Shown: piece after piece, positions 1 through 5,010 of the stretch
Position numbering within the stretch: the first letter of the stretch is position 1
Layout of the letters: each line of letters opens with the position of its first letter
Assembly: GCA_023426765.1 (NCBI GenBank)
Contig: JAEZBW010000435.1
Coordinates: forward strand, 1-6,129
Direction of reading: 5' to 3'
DNA length: 6,129 nt
From: Bacillota bacterium
GTDB taxonomy: Bacteria; Bacillota; Clostridia; DSM-8532
Program-made: the position numbers and the translations under genes
Notes under the pieces: model-generated
Seen by the model: the letters and a program-made list of their open reading frames with translations, nothing else
Database searches by the model: none
Told to the model about the DNA's origin: nothing

Positions 1-1409
1 GGGTGAAGGTTCCCGTTTACGGAACTGAACTGACCCTGGCGCTGATCGAGAATAAACTGATCGAGCACCAGATGCAGAGCGATACCGAACTGAAAAAGGT
101 TAAAGCCGGCGAAACCATTGAACTGGGCGTTTTCAAGGTGGAATTCGTCCGATCCACGCACAGTATCGCCGATTCTGTCGCTTTGGCAATTTTCTCACCG
201 GTGGGTGTCGTTCTGCACACATCGGACTTTAAAATTGACCAGACGCCGATCGAGGGCGAGCCCATCGATCTGGCGCGCATTGCCGAACTGGGGAAGAAAG
301 GCGTGCTGCTGCTGATGGCCGACAGCACCAATGTGGAACGTCCCGGATATACCATGAGCGAAAGAACGGTTGGAGAAACACTGGACACGGTGTTTAAGGA
401 CGCTAAATCCAGGATTATTGCGGCTACCTTCGCTTCAAACATCCATCGAATTCAGCAGATCGTCAATTCTGCCGTAAAATTCGGGCGAAAGGTCGCGGTA
501 AGCGGCCGCAGCATGGTGAGTGTCGTCAAAACTGCGATGAAGCTGGGGTATCTGAATATCCCTTCCGATGTGTTGCTGGATATTGAAAAAATTCAAAAGC
601 TGCCCGATGAGCAAATTGTGCTGATCACCACCGGCAGCCAGGGTGAACCCATGTCGGCCCTGACGAGAATGGCCTCCGCTACTCACCGAAAGGTTGGTAT
701 TGAAAAAGGAGACCTGGTTATCATATCCGCCAGCCCCATTCCGGGCAATGAGAAGTTTGTATCCCGCGTCATCAATGATTTGTTCAAGCAGGGCGCCAAT
801 GTCATCTATGAAGCATTGGCGGAGGTTCATGTTTCGGGGCATGCCCGGCAGGAAGAACTGAAGCTGATTCACCGCCTTGTTCGGCCGAAGTTTTTTATGC
901 CGGTACACGGCGAATTCCGCCACCTGAAGCAGCACGCAAACCTGGCGCAGTCGTTGGGAATGCAGGAGGAAGACATTTTTCTGATGGAAAACGGGCAGGT
1001 GCTGGAGTTGTCCCAGAAGAGCGCGCAAATCACCGGTTCGGTTCAGGCAGGAAGCATTCTGATTGACGGGCTTGGTGTCGGTGATGTCGGCAATGTGGTT
1101 TTAAAGGATCGGAAGCATTTGTCCGAGGATGGCCTGATTGTCGTCGTCGTAACAGTGAATACCGAGGGAAACATCATTACCGAGCCAGAGGTTATATCCA
1201 GGGGCTTCGTTTATGTGAAGGAGTCGGAATCACTGATAGATGAAATCCGGGACATGACAAAGGAATCGCTGATAAAATATCTGGCAAAGCGTAAGAACGG
1301 GTATACCGCCATTAAAAATGGCATAAAGGATGATTTGGGCTCTTACCTGTATCAGAAAACGAAAAGAAAACCCATGATTTTACCGGTCATCATTGAAATC
1401 CCTTCCTGA
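1..1409 (+). CDS. rnj: Ribonuclease J (5'-truncated by the window edge)
   Basis: This is the metallo-beta-lactamase/beta-CASP ribonuclease J, a cytoplasmic enzyme with 5'-3' exonuclease and endonuclease activity in mRNA decay and rRNA maturation. The gene enters from the left; the first complete codon is at base 3, and the GTG there is an internal valine, not a start. About 468 residues are visible against ~555 for the family. Alignment from memory to Bacillus J1 puts visible residue 1 near J1 residue 92, so the HxHxDH motif is outside. Seen in the visible numbering: STHSIADS with H53 (J1 H144), HTSDFK with D75 (J1 D166), DSTN 107-110, FASNIHR 143-149, TGSQGEP 210-216, HVSGHA 276-281 and PVHGE 300-304 with catalytic H302. 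The C-terminal domain is complete and ends in the family-typical TKRKPMILP. All visible active-site residues are intact. The call is near certain; whether it corresponds to J1 or a sole RNase J cannot be decided here. Confidence 0.97.
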   Translation, partial: VKVPVYGTELTLALIENKLIEHQMQSDTELKKVKAGETIELGVFKVEFVRSTHSIADSVALAIFSPVGVVLHTSDFKIDQTPIEGEPIDLARIAELGKKGVLLLMADSTNVERPGYTMSERTVGETLDTVFKDAKSRIIAATFASNIHRIQQIVNSAVKFGRKVAVSGRSMVSVVKTAMKLGYLNIPSDVLLDIEKIQKLPDEQIVLITTGSQGEPMSALTRMASATHRKVGIEKGDLVIISASPIPGNEKFVSRVINDLFKQGANVIYEALAEVHVSGHARQEELKLIHRLVRPKFFMPVHGEFRHLKQHANLAQSLGMQEEDIFLMENGQVLELSQKSAQITGSVQAGSILIDGLGVGDVGNVVLKDRKHLSEDGLIVVVVTVNTEGNIITEPEVISRGFVYVKESESLIDEIRDMTKESLIKYLAKRKNGYTAIKNGIKDDLGSYLYQKTKRKPMILPVIIEIPS

Positions 1410-1437
1410 AGGGTGGCTGAACGATTACTTCAACTTT

Positions 1438-1476
1438 ATTTTCAGGGCATTTGCCGCTATGGAATGCCCTGAAAAT
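1438..1476. repeat. Perfect 14-bp inverted repeat downstream of rnj
   Basis: The arms ATTTTCAGGGCATT (1438-1451) and AATGCCCTGAAAAT (1463-1476) are perfectly complementary around an 11-nt loop. It lies 28 nt after the RNase J stop. The right arm is followed by GAATCAG, not a T run, so it is not a canonical intrinsic terminator on either strand. It could be an RNA hairpin protecting the rnj transcript end or a protein-binding palindrome. The structure is certain; its role is unknown. Confidence 0.7.
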
Positions 1477-1503
1477 GAATCAGTGGAAGTTATGCTTCAA
1501 CAA

Positions 1504-1530
1504 TCCCCTGAAAAGGAGAGGGATTTTTTC
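1504..1530 (+). terminator. Weak candidate intrinsic terminator for rnj
   Basis: TCCC at 1504-1507 can pair with GGGA at 1520-1523, with C1508-G1516 and T1509-G1515 closing further in after a three-base AGA bulge and a GAAAA loop. A run of six T (1524-1529) follows immediately. The stem is short and bulged, so efficiency is doubtful. It is nevertheless the only stem-plus-T-run arrangement I found between rnj and the next gene. Confidence 0.3.
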
Positions 1531-1553
1531 TCTCATTCCAAAAGACTGAAATA

Positions 1554-1594
1554 TTTGTTAACTGCATTCGAAACCTTGGTATATAATTAACAAA
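1554..1594. promoter_or_regulatory. 8-bp inverted repeat framing the candidate promoter
   Basis: TTTGTTAA (1554-1561) and TTAACAAA (1587-1594) are perfect inverted copies separated by 25 nt. The left arm overlaps the -35 region and the right arm touches the end of the -10, which is where a repressor would block polymerase. The half-sites equal those of the clostridial Rex operator (TTGTTAA-N4-TTAACAA), but the gap is 25 instead of 4. The repeat is plain to see; operator function is inference, and AT-richness raises the chance of coincidence. Confidence 0.35.
1558..1587 (+). promoter_or_regulatory. Candidate sigma-A promoter for the SBP/GGDEF-HD-GYP pair
   Basis: A perfect -10 hexamer TATAAT sits at 1582-1587. 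The best-placed -35 is TTAACT at 1558-1563 (4 of 6 matches to TTGACA) with an 18-bp spacer. TTGTTA at 1555-1560 would leave a 21-bp spacer, which is too long. The overlapping TGG-TATATA at 1577-1585 could act as an extended -10. The leader to the presumed start at 1700 would be about 105 nt. Location right before the two-gene unit fits, but the -35 is only moderate. Confidence 0.45.
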
Positions 1595-1656
1595 CGGAAA
1601 AACTCAGACAACCTGTAACCGATATTGTGGTTTCATGGGATTCTGAAGGTGCTAAA

Positions 1657-1677
1657 CGGTTGCAAGCTGAACAACCG
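1657..1677 (+). repeat. Small leader hairpin upstream of the SBP gene
   Basis: CGGTTG (1657-1662) pairs with CAACCG (1672-1677) around a 9-nt loop, in the presumed 5' leader 22 nt before the TTG start. It could form in the mRNA, but a 6-bp stem is weak evidence and no known leader or riboswitch class is recognised. Confidence 0.25.
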
Positions 1678-1699
1678 GTAAACGAGATTATGGATTTAA

Positions 1700-2968
1700 T
1701 TGAAGGTGATTGAACTGGGGCGTACCACACTGAAGATATGGCTGATAGGATCAAATATTGAACTGGAATCGCAATATATGTCTCAGCAGCTGAAGCGTCT
1801 GGAGCAAGAGCTTCCATTTCAGGCGGAACTTCGGCTGATGACCTGGAACAGGGCATTTGATACCATTATTGATGCCTTTAAAAACGACTCCGCACCCGAC
1901 ATATTCTCCACCGGAACCACATGGGTACATACCCTCAGCTACTTGAAATATCTGGCACCTGTGCCCCGTTCCTTTGAAATGAGGCCATTTCTTGCACCAT
2001 GGCTTGATGATGTGACCCGGGTGAATGGAACCGTATATGCCGTCCCTTTTGCATCTGAAGCTTATGTTTTAATGGCAAAGCAAAAAATACTGGATACCGT
2101 TGGCATTCACAGCGAAGACCTGAAGGACTGGGACAGCTTTTTTGCTTCCTGTATGAAAATAACCGAGCATTTCAAGGCCCGGGGCATCGGGCATATCCCG
2201 CTGGCTTTCCCATTGCGCCCTGAAATCGGAACACTGCACCGATATGCGGTATGGCTTTACAAAGGGGGCTGGACATTCCCAAGGCTTCGTACAGGAATGG
2301 ACAGAATTTTCCGCAATGAGATTTCCATTAAAACCCTCAGCTTCATATCCAATATCCTGCGAGCGCCGGGAGCCAACCTGAAAGCCCTGCAGATCGACAC
2401 CCTGTCATTGATGGAACAGTTCCGAAACACTGATGACATTACCTTTTTTGTGGGAAACGGCAACATGTACGTCGTGAATGCCCTGAATGGGTATCATCGA
2501 AGTGATATCAGTCTGTATCCGCTTCCCTCGCTGATTCCCAACGCAAAAACCTTTGGTGGTGGTACAGTCTTTGCAGTTGCTTCTACGTGCAGGCATCAGG
2601 AGTTGGCGTGGCAGGTGGTTCAGCGGCTTTCCCAGGACGATGTGTTTATGGGACTGAGTGCGTGCACCGGTGGCATTTCTCCCTATGATGGCCAATTCTG
2701 GAGTTCCTTTGAGAATGATCCCTATATCCAGGTGTTAAAATCGGAGTTCCGAAATTCCACGGCATATGACTTTCATCCGATATGGCATGTTATCGAACAA
2801 ACTGCAGGGGATTATATTGCGCATTATTTATGGGATTCCATTCTCAACAGGGATTCAAAGCTTGAAGAAGCCGCTGACCAAACGCTGGAGGATCTGGATA
2901 AAAAATTGATTGATGTTTTGAACATGATGTGGGAGATGGAGGAAGATGAAACAGGCAGAAGCAAATAA
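1700..2968 (+). CDS. Family-1 type ABC solute-binding protein fold lacking a signal peptide
   Basis: This 422-residue protein has the fold signature of ABC sugar-type extracellular solute-binding proteins (SBP_bac_1/8 group). Seen: first beta strand TTLKIWLIGS (9-18), DIFSTGTTWVHTL (67-79), RVNGTVYAVPF (107-117), DWDSFFASCMKI (143-154), LHRYAVWLYKGGW (179-191), FFVGNGNMYVVN (249-260), GGGTVFAVAST (286-296) with ELAWQVVQRLS (301-311), and a C-terminal helix QTLEDLDKKLIDVL (394-407). Normal members have a 20-35 residue signal peptide or lipobox before the first strand; here only eight residues precede it, so the protein is probably cytoplasmic. An in-frame TAA at 1697-1699 sits directly before the TTG at 1700, so it cannot extend upstream in this frame. 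GTG at 1706 and ATG at 1778 are alternatives, the latter removing the first strand. All starts have poor ribosome sites. No permease genes are adjacent. The stop lies 23 nt inside the GGDEF/HD-GYP gene, suggesting a sensor role. The fold is fairly sure; the ligand is unknown, and loss of a signal peptide by mutation is an alternative. Confidence 0.8.
   Translation: MKVIELGRTTLKIWLIGSNIELESQYMSQQLKRLEQELPFQAELRLMTWNRAFDTIIDAFKNDSAPDIFSTGTTWVHTLSYLKYLAPVPRSFEMRPFLAPWLDDVTRVNGTVYAVPFASEAYVLMAKQKILDTVGIHSEDLKDWDSFFASCMKITEHFKARGIGHIPLAFPLRPEIGTLHRYAVWLYKGGWTFPRLRTGMDRIFRNEISIKTLSFISNILRAPGANLKALQIDTLSLMEQFRNTDDITFFVGNGNMYVVNALNGYHRSDISLYPLPSLIPNAKTFGGGTVFAVASTCRHQELAWQVVQRLSQDDVFMGLSACTGGISPYDGQFWSSFENDPYIQVLKSEFRNSTAYDFHPIWHVIEQTAGDYIAHYLWDSILNRDSKLEEAADQTLEDLDKKLIDVLNMMWEMEEDETGRSK
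2932..2942 (+). promoter_or_regulatory. Ribosome binding site of the GGDEF/HD-GYP gene, inside the SBP gene
   Basis: GGAGATGGAGG precedes the ATG at 2946. The inner GGAGG (2938-2942) is only 3 nt from the start, shorter than usual, while the outer GGAG (2932-2935) is 10 nt away. Both lie in the last codons of the SBP gene, where they force its acidic tail (WEMEEDE). This supports ATG 2946 as the start and translational coupling. Confidence 0.65.
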
Positions 2969-4877
2969 AATACTGGAAACAGGCGTGCTTGCCGCTGAAT
3001 TGCTGACTTCCTCCGGATATTCGGGCATCGTTTACGGCAATTTATGCCTGTATATATTCCAGCAGCTGCATGAAAACCTGGAACAGTTGCAGTTGTATAT
3101 CTTTGATGAAAGCAAAAAGGTTTTCAGGGAAGAGATTGTCTGCACCAAAACGGGAATCGTCATGGGACAGGATTTGGTACCGATGTACCAGCTTCCTGAA
3201 GAAGTACAGAAAGAAGGAAAGGCTGTCAGGTTATATCATGATAACCGATACAGGCTGATCATTCCGTTAACGGCCGGAGAGAACCTTTACGGTTTGCTTG
3301 TGCTTCATGGCGCTGAACCCTGGAACGAAAACGTACGGTATCTTGAAATGATGGGCAAATCCATCGCAATTGGTTTGCGGCAGATGCTGAAAACCCACAG
3401 CGACAACCGCCTGCTTTCTTTTTTCAACGAAACCGTGGATATTGCCAACAGTTTTCACCTGGCCAGTTCCATCGAGCAGCTGGTAAAAACCTTTGCAAGA
3501 CAAGCGGTCATGCACCTGAACTTTGATCGTGTCACCGTATATATTAACAGCTATACCACCCACCACAGGGATTTCATCTTTTGTGTCACTTCCTGGGGCA
3601 AGGATACCGTCATCGATAAAATTGATATGCTGCCCGGGCCCATCACCGAGCCGCTGCCCGTCATTGGAAACACAGGGTACTGGTTCCCGCTGATCACCCA
3701 CAAAAGACCCGTGGGCTATATTCTTTTTGATAACCTTTATTCCCATTATAAAATTCCCGAAAGCTATCTGCACATGCTGACGCCTCTGTGCAGTCAGTTT
3801 GCAGCAACCGTCGACAATATTCACCTGATTCAGGACATTCAGCGGGCGGCCCAACACGACAAGCTTACCGATTTATACAACCGGGCTTATTTTGAAGTGA
3901 TGCTGAATCAAATGGACACCGAGGAGAACTATCCCTTGTCCTTCATCATTGGTGATGTGAATGGCTTGAAGATCACCAATGATATCTTCGGGCATTTTGA
4001 GGGTGATGTCATCCTGAAGGAGATCGCCCACCTGATGAAAAGTGTTTGCCGCAAGGATGATGTGATTGCCCGGTGGGGTGGGGACGAATATGTGATCCTG
4101 CTGCCGAAAACCAATGAGAAAAGGGCTGAAGCGGTTATACAGGCGATGAAACAGAAATGCAGGGAAGCCCGGGGAACAAAAATTCAGCTTAGCATTTCCA
4201 TGGGCTGCGCCACAAAAAGGAACGGTGCAGGAGACATGCAGGTGATCATGAAAAAAGCGGAAGAGCGGATGTACCGGAATAAACTTCTGGAGAGAACCTA
4301 TTTCCGGAATACCTTTATTGCGATGATGCGCGAACTGCTGCACAAGAACTGCCAGGAGCCCGAGGATCATATCGACAGGCTGGATTCTCTTTCGGCAGCG
4401 TTCGGCAAGGCGATGAATTTAAGCGATAACGAACTGGAAGAGCTAAGGCTGCTGGCTATGCTGCATGACATCGGAAAGGTGGCTATCAACCCGGAAGTTC
4501 TAAACAAACCGGGAAGGCTGAACAAAGACGAATGGGAGGAAGTGCGGAAGCATTCAGAGGCGGGCTACAGGATAGCCCAGGCGTCGCCTGAATTGTCCAG
4601 AATAGCCGGTTTTATTCTGTTTCACCATGAAAGGTGGGACGGAAAGGGCTACCCGATGGGGAAGAAGGGTACCGAAATTCCATTGCTGGCCAGGATTATC
4701 GCTGTTATCGATGCCTATGACGTGATGACCCACGAGCGGGTATATAAAAAAGCCATGTCCCATGAAGAAGCCCTCGAAGAGCTGAAACAGGGTTCAGGCG
4801 CTCAGTTTGATCCCGAGATAGTCGGGATATTCCTGAAGCTGGAACAGACAACATCATTCCTGCAGCAACGGAATTAA
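2946..4877 (+). CDS. Soluble GAF-GAF-GGDEF-HD-GYP cyclic di-GMP enzyme
   Basis: This 643-residue protein carries both a diguanylate cyclase and a c-di-GMP phosphodiesterase domain. Residues ~15-150 and ~155-295 look like two GAF-type sensor domains (the second contains FDRVTVYI at 193-200 and RPVGYILFD at 254-262). The GGDEF domain starts at DKLTDLYNR (305-313), with metal site D337, the NDxxGHxxGD segment (345-354), active site GGDEY (378-382) and an RxxD product-inhibition site R369/D372 exactly five residues before it. The HD-GYP domain (~455-632) shows H475, HDIGK (507-511), H536, HHE (560-562), DGKGYP (565-570), D589 and SGAQFDPEIV (617-626). All these residues are present, so both activities appear possible; which dominates cannot be read from sequence. 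There is no signal peptide or membrane segment, so it should be cytoplasmic. The start overlaps the SBP gene by 23 nt, which suggests coupled expression and perhaps a physical complex. The domains are very sure; the sensed signal is unknown. Confidence 0.96.
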   Translation: MKQAEANKILETGVLAAELLTSSGYSGIVYGNLCLYIFQQLHENLEQLQLYIFDESKKVFREEIVCTKTGIVMGQDLVPMYQLPEEVQKEGKAVRLYHDNRYRLIIPLTAGENLYGLLVLHGAEPWNENVRYLEMMGKSIAIGLRQMLKTHSDNRLLSFFNETVDIANSFHLASSIEQLVKTFARQAVMHLNFDRVTVYINSYTTHHRDFIFCVTSWGKDTVIDKIDMLPGPITEPLPVIGNTGYWFPLITHKRPVGYILFDNLYSHYKIPESYLHMLTPLCSQFAATVDNIHLIQDIQRAAQHDKLTDLYNRAYFEVMLNQMDTEENYPLSFIIGDVNGLKITNDIFGHFEGDVILKEIAHLMKSVCRKDDVIARWGGDEYVILLPKTNEKRAEAVIQAMKQKCREARGTKIQLSISMGCATKRNGAGDMQVIMKKAEERMYRNKLLERTYFRNTFIAMMRELLHKNCQEPEDHIDRLDSLSAAFGKAMNLSDNELEELRLLAMLHDIGKVAINPEVLNKPGRLNKDEWEEVRKHSEAGYRIAQASPELSRIAGFILFHHERWDGKGYPMGKKGTEIPLLARIIAVIDAYDVMTHERVYKKAMSHEEALEELKQGSGAQFDPEIVGIFLKLEQTTSFLQQRN

Positions 4878-4892
4878 AAGTGTTATGAACAG

Positions 4893-4929
4893 AAAAAAGG
4901 CCCCGGAAGCAGTGCTTCCGGGGTTTTTT
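4893..4929. terminator. Strong bidirectional intrinsic terminator
   Basis: A 10-bp GC-rich stem CCCCGGAAGC (4901-4910) / GCTTCCGGGG (4914-4923) with a 3-nt AGT loop is followed by TTTTTT (4924-4929). It is preceded by AAAAAA (4893-4898), which gives a T run on the opposite strand. It begins 15 nt after the stop of the GGDEF/HD-GYP gene and can also terminate transcripts arriving from the convergent araA. Confidence 0.93.
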
Positions 4930-4950
4930 GAGGAGGTTAAATCCATTTGG

Positions 4951-4976
4951 ACAGATATGAGGGAATACATATCTGT
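4951..4976. repeat. 9-bp palindrome between the terminator and araA
   Basis: ACAGATATG (4951-4959) and CATATCTGT (4968-4976) are perfect inverted arms around the 8-nt loop AGGGAATA. Neither strand has a T run after the stem, so it is not a classic terminator. It lies downstream of both converging genes, where an mRNA 3'-end hairpin for araA or a protein site are both possible. The rest of 4930-5010 holds an AGGAGG (4931-4936) and a short near-palindrome AGTTC-G-GAACT (4984-4994), with no other gene recognised. Confidence 0.5.
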
Positions 4977-5010
4977 AAAAAGAAGTTCGGAACTCTTACA
5001 GTCAACTTTT

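Noticed and set aside
435..1028. 197-codon - strand frame inside rnj
   Set aside because: Antisense shadow of a strongly conserved RNase J segment, with no recognisable motif.
1393..1590. 65-codon + strand frame overlapping the end of rnj
   Set aside because: It runs through the perfect palindrome at 1438-1476 and the candidate terminator, has no ribosome site that I can see, and matches no family I recognise.
1649..1664. Possible CcpA cre or LacI-type operator around TGCTAAACGGTTGCAA
   Set aside because: The spacing of the TG and CG elements does not fit the cre consensus and the two halves are not a good palindrome.
1587..1856. 89-codon - strand frame across the start of the solute-binding gene
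   Set aside because: It is mostly antisense to the binding-protein gene and has no recognised motif or ribosome site.
3267..4370. Two long - strand frames (3267-3857 and 3873-4370) under the GGDEF/HD-GYP gene
   Set aside because: They mirror the conserved GAF and GGDEF codons of the + strand gene and show no family features of their own.
4982..4997. Possible second araA terminator on the - strand
   Set aside because: The AGTT/AACT stem is only about 4 bp, although Ts follow on the - strand; the strong stem at 4901-4923 is the credible terminator.
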